A stretch of DNA of 64,000 bases from positions 1,178,001-1,242,000 of the forward strand of contig LR778135.1 in the NCBI GenBank assembly GCA_902810075.1, given 5' to 3'. Origin of the DNA: Ruminococcaceae bacterium BL-6. GTDB taxonomy: Bacteria; Bacillota; Clostridia; Oscillospirales; Acutalibacteraceae. This document shows, one piece after another, positions 8,120-16,481 of the stretch (position 1 is its first letter; every line of letters begins with the position of its first letter). The notes below the pieces were generated by a model that worked only from the letters and a program-made list of their open reading frames with translations, ran no database searches and was not told the origin of the DNA. The position numbers and the translations under genes were made by a program.

Positions 8120-8295
8120 GGGATCCTTTGCACGACCCTGTCGTAAAATTCCCCGTAGGACTGGCAGCCCCGCAGAAGGCGCAGCTGCTCCTCATCCGGC
8201 AGCGACAGGAAAAAAGCCTTTATTTTCTGATCCTCTTCCGAAAGCGCCGCGGGGAAGGGGAAATCCCGGTATGGGGTATAATCCGTCTCGATCAC
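8110..8295 (-). CDS. Small acidic protein of the element (61 aa)
   Basis: An ORF with a strong AGGAGG that overlaps its GTG start, which is unusually close; the true start may differ. The sequence (DYTPYRDFPFPAALSEEDQ, then LSLPDEEQLRLLRGC and YGEFYDRVVQRI) looks like a small helical protein. Family unknown. It is the first gene on the reverse strand of the element, nearest attR. Confidence 0.5.
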   Translation of the reverse strand: MIETDYTPYRDFPFPAALSEEDQKIKAFFLSLPDEEQLRLLRGCQSYGEFYDRVVQRIPKA

Positions 8296-8388
8296 CTCCT
8301 TCAGGCAATTCCGCTTTTGATTGCGGGCCCGGATTTGTTCCTTCCCATAGTTTATGAAATATTCCGGGCATTATCCGGAAAAGGGAAG

Positions 8389-8437
8389 TTTGATATCCCG
8401 ATCACTTTCGCGATAAAGACTGTCTGGAAGACCTTCG
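8389..8437 (+). other. Predicted attR of the serine-recombinase element
   Basis: Element sequence up to 8411 meets host-gene sequence from 8414, with GA at 8412-8413. In reverse complement the element-side arm contains TGATCGGGATATCA, matching the attL arm TGTTCCGGCTGTCA at 10 of 14 positions and at equal distance from the GA. Confidence 0.6.
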
Positions 8438-9119
8438 TGTATACTTTACGCCGGATAAGCAGCAGCTTGTAAACGACGCGTCGAGCGTAAGAATCAGGGA
8501 TGTCGACGTCATTACCGTTTACCTCAATTTGGAACCGGTCTCTTTCAATAAAGGCTTTTATTCGGTGGATATGACTTTCTTCTTCGACGTCTGCGTGGAT
8601 ATTTTCTGCGGACCGATGCTCGGGGCGACTACGATCAGAGGCGTCGCCATCTTCAACAAGAAAGTGATTCTTTACGGCAGCGAGGGGAACGTCAAGGTAT
8701 TCAGCTCCGACGGAAACACGGATGATCTTGACGCACAGTCGTGGAGCTGCCGCGCGATGCCCAAGGCGACGGTGCAGATTGCCGAGCCGGTCGGGCTCAC
8801 CGCACAGATCTGCGAATGCCCGCCCCATCCCTGCGATGGCTGCTGCCGTATTCCGGACTGCATCTGCAAACGGTACGGCAACGATTTTCAGGTAGACGGG
8901 GTTCAGCGCGCGGTCTATGTCACGATCGGACTCTTCACCATCGTGCAGATTGTGCGCAACGTGCAGCTTCTGATTCCGGCTTACGATTTCTGCATTCCGG
9001 AAAAAGAGTGCGTCGCGACTTCAGACGATCCCTGCGAGCTGTTCCGGCGCATCGAATTCCCGACCGACGAATTTTTCCCCCCGAAGGTAGGGGAATGCGG
9101 CTGCGAAAAGCCGAGATAA
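8412..9119 (+). CDS. Interrupted conserved cysteine-rich protein, 3' part
   Basis: 235 codons that continue the protein begun at 5801. The frame is open from just after a stop at 8391 and reads DKDCLEDLRVYFTPDKQQ, then VDMTFFFDVCVDIF, KKVILYGSEGNVKVFSS, a cysteine cluster (ICECPPHPCDGCCRIPDCIC) and YVTIGLFTIVQIVRNVQLL. No ATG with a ribosome-binding site lies at its 5' end; the first plausible starts are a TTG at 8529 or an internal ATG. It is therefore probably silent until the element leaves. A terminator follows at 9178. Many cysteines suggest cross-linking or metal binding. Function unknown. Confidence 0.75.
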   Translation, partial: DKDCLEDLRVYFTPDKQQLVNDASSVRIRDVDVITVYLNLEPVSFNKGFYSVDMTFFFDVCVDIFCGPMLGATTIRGVAIFNKKVILYGSEGNVKVFSSDGNTDDLDAQSWSCRAMPKATVQIAEPVGLTAQICECPPHPCDGCCRIPDCICKRYGNDFQVDGVQRAVYVTIGLFTIVQIVRNVQLLIPAYDFCIPEKECVATSDDPCELFRRIEFPTDEFFPPKVGECGCEKPR

Positions 9120-9177
9120 CCGTTCGTCCGGGCCGGAAACGGAATGTGCAGCGAGAAAACAGCAGGCAAATGGCCTT

Positions 9178-9220
9178 TCAGGGCCGGCGTTTCCGAACGC
9201 CGGCCCTGAACCGCTTTTTC
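9178..9220 (+). terminator. Terminator of the interrupted gene
   Basis: A 14-bp GC-rich stem (TCAGGGCCGGCGTT / AACGCCGGCCCTGA), a TCCG loop and a CTTTTTC tail. Confidence 0.8.
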
Positions 9221-9314
9221 CGCTGTGCCTCCTGCGCTCTCCGAAAGTCCGAGCAGGCTGCCTGACCTAAAACATATTAAACATATATAAAAAATAAAAA
9301 TATTTAAAAACCTA

Positions 9315-9343
9315 TTGACAGATTCAAAAAGCATTGGTATAAT
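9315..9343 (+). promoter_or_regulatory. Strong vegetative promoter of cysK
   Basis: Consensus TTGACA (9315-9320) and TATAAT (9338-9343) with 17-bp spacing. It would produce a leader of about 215 nt. Confidence 0.85.
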
Positions 9344-9349
9344 AAAGCC

Positions 9350-9512
9350 ATACTAAACAGATATGAATTATTATAAAAATATCATAAAAGGAAGTGGGAA
9401 CGATAGATGCGAAAAACACCCCGCATGGGTGCGGACGATGTCCCGCTTGCCGGGGAGATCCTTTTGTTTGAACCATCCCGAAAGGTTGTTTTTATGGTTC
9501 AAACAGGGCGGA
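9350..9512 (+). promoter_or_regulatory. Structured cysK leader, candidate cis-regulatory RNA (copy 2)
   Basis: Contains a CCGCATGGGTGCGG hairpin, CCCGCTTGCCGGGG, and an 11-bp stem GTTTGAACCAT/ATGGTTCAAAC (about 9469-9506) whose arm carries CCCGAAAGG. The same blocks occur in the leader at 2656-2795, where the long stem differs by partly compensating changes. There is no T-box motif and no recognised SAM motif. cysK control by sulfur or cysteine status is plausible but not shown. Confidence 0.45.
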
Positions 9513-9564
9513 AAGAAAACTCTGAAACCCAAATCCAAATACAATGAAAAAGGAGTAATGTTGT

Positions 9565-10497
9565 ATGGCGAAAATTTATAAAAGTCTGACGGATCTGATC
9601 GGGAACACCCCTCTGTTGGAGCTCACGAATTTCGAGGCAAAGCACGGCCTGAAGGCGACCATTCTCGGGAAGCTGGAATACTTCAATCCCGCAGGCAGCG
9701 TAAAGGACAGAATCGCCAAGGCGATGATCGACGACGCCGAAGCGAAGGGAATCCTGAAAAAGGGCTCCGTCATTATTGAGCCAACCAGCGGCAACACCGG
9801 AATCGGCCTTGCTTCCGTCGCGGCTGCAAGGGGATACCGCATCATTCTCACCATGCCGGAGACGATGAGCGTGGAAAGAAGGAACCTGCTGAAGGCCTAC
9901 GGCGCGGAGGTCGTTTTGACCGAGGGGGCCAAGGGCATGAAAGGCGCGATCGCGAAGGCCGACGAACTTTCGAAGGAAATTCCCAACTCCTATATTCCCG
10001 GCCAGTTTGTCAACCCGGCCAACCCCGAAGCGCATAAGGCCACCACGGGCCCCGAAATCTGGAAGGACACCGACGGCAAGGTCGATTTCTTCATCGCGGG
10101 CATCGGCACCGGCGGAACCATCACCGGTGCGGGCCAGTATCTGAAGAGCCAGAACCCGAACGTCAAGGTGATCGCGGTGGAGCCGGCGACTTCTCCCGTC
10201 CTGACGAAAGGCACGCCCGGCCCGCATAAGATCCAGGGCATCGGCGCCGGCTTCGTCCCGGATGTCCTCGACACCAAGGTTTACGACGAAGTGATCGACG
10301 TGAAAAATGAGGACGCCTTTGAAAAGGGCAGGGAGATTTCCAGGACCGAAGGGCTTCTGGTCGGTATCTCCTCCGGCGCGGCCATCTGGGCGGCGACCGA
10401 GCTTGCGAAACGCCCGGAAAACGAGGGGAAGGTCATTGTGGCCCTGCTTCCGGATACCGGGGAGCGCTACCTTTCCACCCCGCTGTTTTCCGACTGA
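9565..10497 (+). CDS. cysK: Cysteine synthase A (O-acetylserine sulfhydrylase)
   Basis: Joins sulfide to O-acetylserine to make L-cysteine with pyridoxal phosphate. The 310-residue length is typical. The PLP lysine lies in [10 protein letters not shown] (Lys47); TSGNTG binds the cofactor phosphate and substrate, and [10 protein letters not shown] (about 178-187) is the glycine-rich phosphate loop. SSGAAIWAA lies near the C-terminus. The start follows AAAAAGGAG. The gene is monocistronic, with a consensus promoter, a long structured leader and a terminator. Confidence 0.95.
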   Translation: MAKIYKSLTDLIGNTPLLELTNFEAKHGLKATILGKLEYFNPAGSVKDRIAKAMIDDAEAKGILKKGSVIIEPTSGNTGIGLASVAAARGYRIILTMPETMSVERRNLLKAYGAEVVLTEGAKGMKGAIAKADELSKEIPNSYIPGQFVNPANPEAHKATTGPEIWKDTDGKVDFFIAGIGTGGTITGAGQYLKSQNPNVKVIAVEPATSPVLTKGTPGPHKIQGIGAGFVPDVLDTKVYDEVIDVKNEDAFEKGREISRTEGLLVGISSGAAIWAATELAKRPENEGKVIVALLPDTGERYLSTPLFSD

Positions 10498-10556
10498 TCC
10501 AGTCAAATCCCATCTTTCCATATTCTAAAACACCTCCTAAATTTATCTCGGAAGAG

Positions 10557-10590
10557 AGAGCGCGGCAATTTCGGTTGCCGCGCTCTTTCT
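10557..10590 (+). terminator. Terminator of cysK
   Basis: A 12-bp stem (AGAGCGCGGCAA / TTGCCGCGCTCT), a short loop and a T-rich tail, about 60 bp after the stop. Confidence 0.8.
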
Positions 10591-10732
10591 GTGCGGGAAT
10601 TTCCTCCCCCGTACAAACAGAGGATCATCATAAATTGAAGGCAAAATCGCCCCGGAGAATTTTAGAAGTACAAAATAAGCCTTCGCGCTTGGAAACTTTA
10701 CCGCGCAAAAAATACCCCTCTTCTTTGCGTTG

Positions 10733-10822
10733 TGGTATCATAGCCGCAGGACGGCTATGATACCAGCTTCGCCAATTTATTAGAATATACCACAACGGCG
10801 CGTTGCGCCTGTGGTATAATAA
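10733..10822. repeat. Double-hairpin repeat unit, copy A
   Basis: A 90-bp unit made of a first hairpin (GGTATCATAGCCG / CGGCTATGATACC), a spacer CTTCGCCAATTTAT, and a second hairpin (TATACCACA ... TGTGGTATA with GGCGC/GCGCC inside). It ends in TATAATAA. Nearly identical to copy B about 200 bp downstream. Confidence 0.85.
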
Positions 10823-10936
10823 CCTCACGGCGCAAGCGGAGTCAAAGCCTCCGGCGCCTGAGAGAACATTGAACCATGATAAGCATTTCATAATTGGGGT
10901 TTTGTCGCAATCCAATCAACATTTTGCGCTCCATCA

Positions 10937-11024
10937 TGGTATCATAGCCGCAAGACGGCTATGATACCGGCTTCGCCAATTTATAAAATATACCACAACG
11001 GCGCGTTGCGCCTGTGGTATAATA
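10937..11024. repeat. Double-hairpin repeat unit, copy B
   Basis: An 88-bp near copy of unit A with a few substitutions and a 2-bp deletion in the spacer. It ends 38 bp before the tcdA-like start, so its terminal TATAAT could serve as a -10 box. About 114 bp of unrelated sequence separates the two units. Confidence 0.85.
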
Positions 11025-11062
11025 AAAAGAAAAAGCGAACCTAAAGATAAAGGGGACTCAAT

Positions 11063-11842
11063 ATGCTGAATGAATTTTCCAGAACCGAGCTTCTGCTCGG
11101 CGCGCAGGGAATCGAAAATCTGCACCGGGCGAAGGTTGCCGTGTTCGGCATCGGCGGCGTGGGCGGATATACGGCGGAAGCGCTCGCGCGCAGCGGGGTC
11201 GGATGCATCGCCCTGTTTGACGACGACAGGATCTGCCTGACCAATATCAACCGCCAGATCATCGCGACCCGCAAAACCGTGGGCCGAAAAAAAGTGGAAG
11301 TCATGCAGGAGCGGATCCTCGAGATCAACCCGAAGGCCCGGGTCGAGGCCCACGAGCAGTTTTACGGGCCGGAGACCGCCGACGAAATCGACCTTTCCGC
11401 TTACGATTATCTGGTGGATGCCGTCGACACCATTTCCTGCAAGCTGCTGCTGATCGAGCGCGCTAAGGCGGCCGGCGTCCCGATCATCAGCTGCATGGGC
11501 GCGGGCAACAAGCTGGACCCGACCAAGTTCGAGGTGGCGGACATCTATCAGACTTCGGTCTGCCCCATGGCGCGGGTCATGCGCAACGAGCTGCGCAAAA
11601 GGAACGTCAAATCGCTGAAGGTGGTCTATTCCAAAGAGCCGCCGCTCACCCCGATCGACGACGACGCGAACAGCTGCAAATACCACTGCATCTGTCCGCC
11701 CGGCACAAGGCGCAAGTGTACCATCCGTCGTCAGGTCCCGGGGAGCAACGCGTTCGTGCCCCCCGTCGCGGGTCTGATCCTGGCGGCCGAGGTCGTCCGG
11801 GATCTCGCCGGGGCGGCGGAAAGAGGAGAGGAAGAGGCATGA
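11063..11842 (+). CDS. tcdA: ThiF/E1-like protein, TcdA-type tRNA threonylcarbamoyladenosine dehydratase
   Basis: ATP-dependent enzyme that cyclises the t6A base at position 37 of ANN-decoding tRNAs. The 259-residue protein has the nucleotide-binding GIGGVGGYTAEALARSGVG (about 28-46), DDDRICLTNINRQI (about 53-66), VDAVDTISCK and SCMGAGNKLDPTKFEVADI, all typical of the TcdA/CsdL subgroup rather than MoeB or ThiF. The start is ATG 11063 after AAAGGGGACTC. No downstream partner; the next gene has its own start 48 bp away. Confidence 0.88.
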   Translation: MLNEFSRTELLLGAQGIENLHRAKVAVFGIGGVGGYTAEALARSGVGCIALFDDDRICLTNINRQIIATRKTVGRKKVEVMQERILEINPKARVEAHEQFYGPETADEIDLSAYDYLVDAVDTISCKLLLIERAKAAGVPIISCMGAGNKLDPTKFEVADIYQTSVCPMARVMRNELRKRNVKSLKVVYSKEPPLTPIDDDANSCKYHCICPPGTRRKCTIRRQVPGSNAFVPPVAGLILAAEVVRDLAGAAERGEEEA

Positions 11843-11890
11843 TTAAAACCCCCGCGCACCGGTTATGCTAAGGACGCGGGGTGATGACAG

Positions 11891-13489
11891 ATGCGAAAAA
11901 GAGTGGCCGCGTTTTTCGCGGTTTTTATGCTCCTGATGTTTCTGATGCTGATGAATGTTTACGGGGTCTCCACGGGGGCGAAGCTCGCCGAGACGGCTGA
12001 CCGGCAGAGTACTTATATCCTGACCGTCGCGCGCGGCAGAGGAACGGTTTACGATGACAAAATGCGCCCGCTGACCGGGACGCAGAAGGAATATGTGGGG
12101 GCGGTCGTCCCGACGGTGGAGGCGGCCTCCGCCCTTGCGGATGTGCTCCCCAAAGAGAAAATGAGCCAGGTGTATCCGCTTCTGACGAAGGGAAAGCCGT
12201 TTGCGGTGAAGCTCCCGTCGTATGTCGCCGCCAGCGGCGTCGACACGTTCGAGGTGGACCGCAGGTATTCCCAGAATCAGCTTGCCGCGAACGTCATCGG
12301 CTATCTGGATGGCAGCGGAAAGGGCGTGGCCGGCATCGAAAAGGCATATCAGAACGAGCTTTCGGCCGCAAGCGGAGAAATCTCGGTCTATTACCGCGTC
12401 GACGCGGTCAACCGTGTGCTTCAGGGGGAAAAGAGCAAGGTCGTGGACACCTATGCCAAAAAGAACAGCGGGGTCGTTCTGACGATCGATTCGGAAATTC
12501 AGGAGCTGGCCGAACAGGCGGCGAAAAAGCACCTGAAAAAAGGCGCGGTCGTCGTCACCGAGGTCCCCGGCGGGGAGATCCGGGCGCTCGTCAGCGTGCC
12601 GTCCTTTTCGCCGGATGACGTCGCCTCCGCGCTGAAAAACGCGGATTCCCCTCTGCTGAACCGCGCGCTTTCCGCCTATAACGTAGGCTCCGTCTTTAAG
12701 CTTGTGTCCGCCGCCGCGGCGCTGGAAAACGGGGTCTCGCCGGATACGAAGTTCGAATGCACTGGCGGCATCAACGTCGGTGGCGGGGTGTTCCACTGCT
12801 TCAACGGCGAAAAGCACGGTGTCCTGAATATGCAGGAGGCTATCGCAAAATCCTGCAATACGTATTTTATCCGGCTGATGCAGCAGGTCCCGAACGAATC
12901 CTTTCTGGAAATGGCGGGCTCGCTCGGATTCGGCAAGGCGTTCCAGTTCGCGCCGGGCTACAGCTCCGCCGCCGGAACCCTGCCGAAGCTCTCCGAACTG
13001 ATGATCCCGCGGGCGCTCGCCAATTTTTCCTTTGGCCAGGGCTCCCTGACGGCGACGCCGGTGCAGATTTCCGGCCTGATCAACGCGATCGCCGCGAAAG
13101 GGGAGTATGTGCAGCCGTATCTCGTCAAGGGGCTTGTCGATGAAAACGGAAACGAAACGCAGACCGCCGCGAAGCAGCAGCCCAAACAGGTGATGTCGCA
13201 GTCCACCGCGGCTCTGCTGCGCCAGTTCATGGCGGCCTCCGTCGATCACGGCACCAGCCAGAAGGGAAAGCCGGATGCGGGCGGGGCGGGCGCGAAAACC
13301 GGAACGGCGCAGACGGGCGAAATCGTCGACGGCAGAGAAATCGTCCAGGCGTGGTACGCCGGATTTTATCCGCTTGAGGAGCCGCGCTACTCCATCGTCG
13401 TCCTGGCCGAGGACGGCGAGGGGGGCGGAAGCACCTGCGCGCCGGTCTTCAAAGAAATTACATCCGGTCTGCTGTCAAAAATGAATTGA
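11891..13489 (+). CDS. Class B penicillin-binding protein (peptidoglycan transpeptidase)
   Basis: Membrane-anchored D,D-transpeptidase, 532 residues. There is a signal anchor at about residues 5-25. The family signature GRGTVYD (about 49-55) and a dimerisation/linker domain precede the transpeptidase domain. The catalytic motifs are SVFK (Ser267-Lys270), SCN (321-323) and KTG (469-471). It lacks PASTA repeats, so it is not a typical SpoVD/PBP2x. It could act in elongation, division or sporulation; the sequence does not decide. The stop codon overlaps the -35 box of the alaS promoter. Confidence 0.9.
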   Translation: MRKRVAAFFAVFMLLMFLMLMNVYGVSTGAKLAETADRQSTYILTVARGRGTVYDDKMRPLTGTQKEYVGAVVPTVEAASALADVLPKEKMSQVYPLLTKGKPFAVKLPSYVAASGVDTFEVDRRYSQNQLAANVIGYLDGSGKGVAGIEKAYQNELSAASGEISVYYRVDAVNRVLQGEKSKVVDTYAKKNSGVVLTIDSEIQELAEQAAKKHLKKGAVVVTEVPGGEIRALVSVPSFSPDDVASALKNADSPLLNRALSAYNVGSVFKLVSAAAALENGVSPDTKFECTGGINVGGGVFHCFNGEKHGVLNMQEAIAKSCNTYFIRLMQQVPNESFLEMAGSLGFGKAFQFAPGYSSAAGTLPKLSELMIPRALANFSFGQGSLTATPVQISGLINAIAAKGEYVQPYLVKGLVDENGNETQTAAKQQPKQVMSQSTAALLRQFMAASVDHGTSQKGKPDAGGAGAKTGTAQTGEIVDGREIVQAWYAGFYPLEEPRYSIVVLAEDGEGGGSTCAPVFKEITSGLLSKMN

Positions 13490-13514
13490 CAAAAAGCTGG
13501 GCCCATTGTATAAT
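13486..13514 (+). promoter_or_regulatory. Promoter of the alaS transcription unit
   Basis: TTGACA (13486-13491) and TATAAT (13509-13514) at 17-bp spacing. The -35 box overlaps the stop of the preceding gene. Confidence 0.85.
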
Positions 13515-13520
13515 TTATCC

Positions 13521-13785
13521 GTATGAATAGGAAAAAAGCGTTAATGGGAAAAAACCGCCCGCATCCGTCTGCGACAGAGAGGAAATCCCGGCTTCCGAAA
13601 GGCTGCCGCGGCTGAAAGGTTTCCGCGGATTCGGCGGGCGGCCGGCCAATCCCGCAGCTCCGGGCGTCGAGTTCCGGCGTTTTTCCGCGTTAAGGAAGCA
13701 CGAGCGGCGCGATTCGCGCAATTTGGGTGGTACCACGGACTTCTTCCGTCCCATTGAGGATGGCAGAGGTCTATTTTTTTGGAGG
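13521..13785 (+). promoter_or_regulatory. T-box riboswitch of alaS
   Basis: A long structured leader with the conserved T-box sequence GGGTGGTACCACGG at 13725-13738, which pairs with the acceptor end of uncharged tRNA. It is followed by a terminator-like hairpin around 13738-13778 (GGACTTC ... GAGGTC) and a T7 run. Uncharged tRNA-Ala should stabilise the antiterminator and allow alaS expression. I could not fix the specifier codon by eye. Confidence 0.92.
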
Positions 13786-13835
13786 GCCCGATTTTTGAAC
13801 CGCCGCATTTTTTTCAGACAGGAGATTTTAGACTG

Positions 13836-16466
13836 ATGCAATGGACGGGACTGAACGAAATCCGCGAGAAATATCTGTCTTTTTTTGAATCCAAGGGCCA
13901 CTTGAGGCTGCCGAGCTTCTCCCTGATCCCGAAGGGGGACAACAGCCTTCTGCTGATCAATTCCGGCATGGCGCCCATGAAGAAATATTTCACCGGGGAG
14001 GTGACCCCGCCGCGCAAGCGGGTGACCACCTGTCAGAAATGCATCCGCACGCCGGATATCGACCGGGTGGGCATCACCGACCGGCACGGCACCTTTTTCG
14101 AGATGCTGGGCAATTTTTCGTTCGGCGATTATTTCAAGCACGAGGCGACCGCGTGGGCGTGGGAGTTCTGCACGAAGGTGATGGAGCTTCCGGTCGACCG
14201 GCTGTGGGTGACGATCTATCAGGATGACGACGAGGCCTTCGATATCTGGACGAAAGAGGTCGGGGTCGACCCCTCGCGCATCGTGCGCCTCGGCAAAGAG
14301 GACAATTTCTGGGAGCACGGAACCGGCCCCTGCGGCCCCTGCTCCGAAATCTATTTCGACCGCGGCGAGCAGTACGGATGCGGCAAGCCCACCTGCGGCG
14401 TCGGCTGCGACTGCGACCGGTACGTCGAATTCTGGAACCTGGTGTTCACCCAGTTCGACAGCGACGGAAAGGGCGGCTATGCGCCGCTGGACCACCCCAA
14501 TATCGACACCGGCATGGGGCTGGAGCGCCTCGCGTGCATTATGCAGGGCGTGGACAATCTTTTCCTGGTGGACACCGTCCAGAACATCATGAAGCGCGTC
14601 TGCCAGATCGCGGGCGTCAAATACGGCGACGACCCCAAAAAGGACGTTTCGCTGCGCGTGATCACGGATCACATCCGCAGCACCACGTTCATGATCGGCG
14701 ACGGGGTGCTGCCCTCGAACGAAGGGCGCGGCTACGTCCTTCGCCGCCTTCTGCGCAGGGCCGCGCGCCACGGCAGGCTGCTCGGGATCACCGAGGGCTT
14801 CCTTCCGCAGGTGGCGGATGCCGTGATCCATGAGAACCGCGGCGTGTACCCCGAGCTGGAGGAGAAACGCGACATGATCCTTAAGCTGATCGGCGTGGAG
14901 GAAGAGAGCTTCGCCCGCACCATCGACCAGGGGCTCCAGCTTCTGAACAGCCTGATCGCCTCAACCGAAAGCAAGGTGTTTTCGGGCGCCGACGCGTTCC
15001 GCCTGAGCGACACCTACGGCTTCCCGATCGACCTGACCAAGGAGATCGCGGCCGAGCACGGCCTGACGGTGGATGAAGAGAAATTCCGGCGCCTGATGCT
15101 CGAGCAGAAGGAACGCGCCCGCGCCGCGCGGAAAAAGGCGGACACGGATGCCTGGGCGGGGGACGCCGCCCTGATGGAAGGGATTCCGCAGACGGAATTC
15201 CTCGGCTACCGGCAGCTCGAATCCGACTCTAAAGTGCTCGCGCTGTTCCGCGGCGGCGAGCGTGTGGAGCAGGCGGGAGCCGGGGACGAAGTCACGGTGG
15301 TGCTCGGCCGCACCCCGTTCTATGCGGAAAGCGGCGGACAGGCGGGCGACACCGGAACGATCGAATCCGGCGATGCGCTGCTGCAGGTGACGGATACCGC
15401 GAAGAACCACGGCGGCGTTTTCCTGCACCGCGCGTCCGTTTCGGCTGGCTCCATCCGCGCGGGTGAGACCGTCCATGCGGCGGTCGACCAGGAGCGCCGG
15501 CACGCCGTGATGCGCAACCATACGGCGGCCCACCTTCTTCAGGCCGCTTTGCGGCAGGTGCTGGGCAGCCATGTGGAACAGGCGGGCCAGTCCGTCAGCG
15601 ACGAGCACGTCCGGTTTGATTTCACCCATTTTTCGGCGATGACGCCCGAAGAGATCGCAAAGGTGGAGAACATCGTCAACCGCGTGATTCTGGATGGCGT
15701 TCCCGTCGAAACCCGCGAAATGCCGCTGGAGGAAGCGAAAAAGCAGGGCGCGATGGCGCTGTTCGGCGAAAAGTACGGCGATACCGTGCGCGTCGTCAGC
15801 GCCGGGGATTTCTCGAAGGAGCTGTGCGGCGGAACGCATGTCGACAACACCGCGAAGATCGGCCTGTTCAAAATCGTCTCCGAAGGCTCCGCCGCGGCCG
15901 GCGTGCGCCGCATCGAAGGGGTGACCGGGTTCGGCGTGCTGAGCCTGCTCGACGGCTCGCTCGGCACGGTGCGGGAGACCGCTTCCGTCCTGCGGCTGAA
16001 CAACCCGGCGGATGTGGTCCATAAGACCCGCCAGCTGATGGAAGAACTCCGCGAAGAGGAACGGGAGATCGAGTCGCTCAACTCGCGCCTCGCTTCCGTA
16101 CGCATCAGCAGCATGCTCGAAAATGCGCGCAGCGTCGGCGGGGTCCGCGTCGTCACCGCCTTGTTCTCCTCAACCGGCGGCGAGGCGCTGCGCGCCATGT
16201 GCGACAGGGTGCGGGAGGAAGCGCCCGACGCCGTTGCCGTCCTGGCCGGGACGGAGAACGGCAAGGCGGTCATCGCGGCTGCGGCCGGCAAAGAAGCGCT
16301 GGCAAGGGGCGTCCACGCCGGCCGCCTTGCCGGCGGGGTGGCGAAGCTCGCCGGCGGAAACGGCGGCGGAAAGCCGGATCTTGCCATGGCGGGCGCGAAA
16401 AACCTCGGCAAACTGGAAGAAGCTCTTGCATCGGCGGAAAAGCTGGTGTCGGAGATGCTGAAATAA
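13836..16466 (+). CDS. alaS: Alanyl-tRNA synthetase
   Basis: Charges tRNA-Ala and edits mischarged Ser and Gly. The 876-residue protein has class II motifs near the start (FFESKGHLRLPSFSLIP, then RHGTFFEMLGNFSFGDYF), the editing-domain zinc motif HTAAH (561-565) with CGGTH (664-668), and a C-terminal DHHA1 domain (GGNGGGKPDLAMAGAK). I chose ATG 13836 (MQWTGLNEIREKY), which matches the normal N-terminus and follows CAGGAG; the upstream in-frame TTG at 13779 sits in the T-box terminator. Ala supply is sensed by the T-box. hinT follows 16 bp later. Confidence 0.96.
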   Translation: MQWTGLNEIREKYLSFFESKGHLRLPSFSLIPKGDNSLLLINSGMAPMKKYFTGEVTPPRKRVTTCQKCIRTPDIDRVGITDRHGTFFEMLGNFSFGDYFKHEATAWAWEFCTKVMELPVDRLWVTIYQDDDEAFDIWTKEVGVDPSRIVRLGKEDNFWEHGTGPCGPCSEIYFDRGEQYGCGKPTCGVGCDCDRYVEFWNLVFTQFDSDGKGGYAPLDHPNIDTGMGLERLACIMQGVDNLFLVDTVQNIMKRVCQIAGVKYGDDPKKDVSLRVITDHIRSTTFMIGDGVLPSNEGRGYVLRRLLRRAARHGRLLGITEGFLPQVADAVIHENRGVYPELEEKRDMILKLIGVEEESFARTIDQGLQLLNSLIASTESKVFSGADAFRLSDTYGFPIDLTKEIAAEHGLTVDEEKFRRLMLEQKERARAARKKADTDAWAGDAALMEGIPQTEFLGYRQLESDSKVLALFRGGERVEQAGAGDEVTVVLGRTPFYAESGGQAGDTGTIESGDALLQVTDTAKNHGGVFLHRASVSAGSIRAGETVHAAVDQERRHAVMRNHTAAHLLQAALRQVLGSHVEQAGQSVSDEHVRFDFTHFSAMTPEEIAKVENIVNRVILDGVPVETREMPLEEAKKQGAMALFGEKYGDTVRVVSAGDFSKELCGGTHVDNTAKIGLFKIVSEGSAAAGVRRIEGVTGFGVLSLLDGSLGTVRETASVLRLNNPADVVHKTRQLMEELREEEREIESLNSRLASVRISSMLENARSVGGVRVVTALFSSTGGEALRAMCDRVREEAPDAVAVLAGTENGKAVIAAAAGKEALARGVHAGRLAGGVAKLAGGNGGGKPDLAMAGAKNLGKLEEALASAEKLVSEMLK

Positions 16467-16481
16467 AAAGGGGGAATTTTG

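Larger units (their letters stand above)
5900..8413. mobile_element. Compact serine-recombinase intervening element, 2,512 bp
   Basis: The element splits a gene between codons 33 and 34. Both boundaries carry GA (5900-5901 and 8412-8413), and one GA is lost on excision, removing 2,512 bp. It encodes a large serine recombinase (reverse), two small reverse-strand ORFs with their own terminators, and a possible small forward ORF. No phage structural, replication or cargo genes are visible. The circularised junction (8389-8411 joined to 5900-5925) is an inverted repeat about the GA, as expected for attP. The boundaries are read from the sequence; mobility and regulation of excision are inferred. 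Confidence 0.8.

Noticed and set aside
5906..8423. Alternative crossovers for the element at GA 5906/8418 or TGT 5909/8421
   Set aside because: They also keep frame and length, but the attP arms are symmetric only around GA 5900/8412.
9499..10521. 340-codon reverse ORF with an AGGAGG well placed before its ATG near 10521
   Set aside because: The ribosome-binding site is striking, but the protein is the complement of cysK and resembles nothing; cysK is unambiguous.
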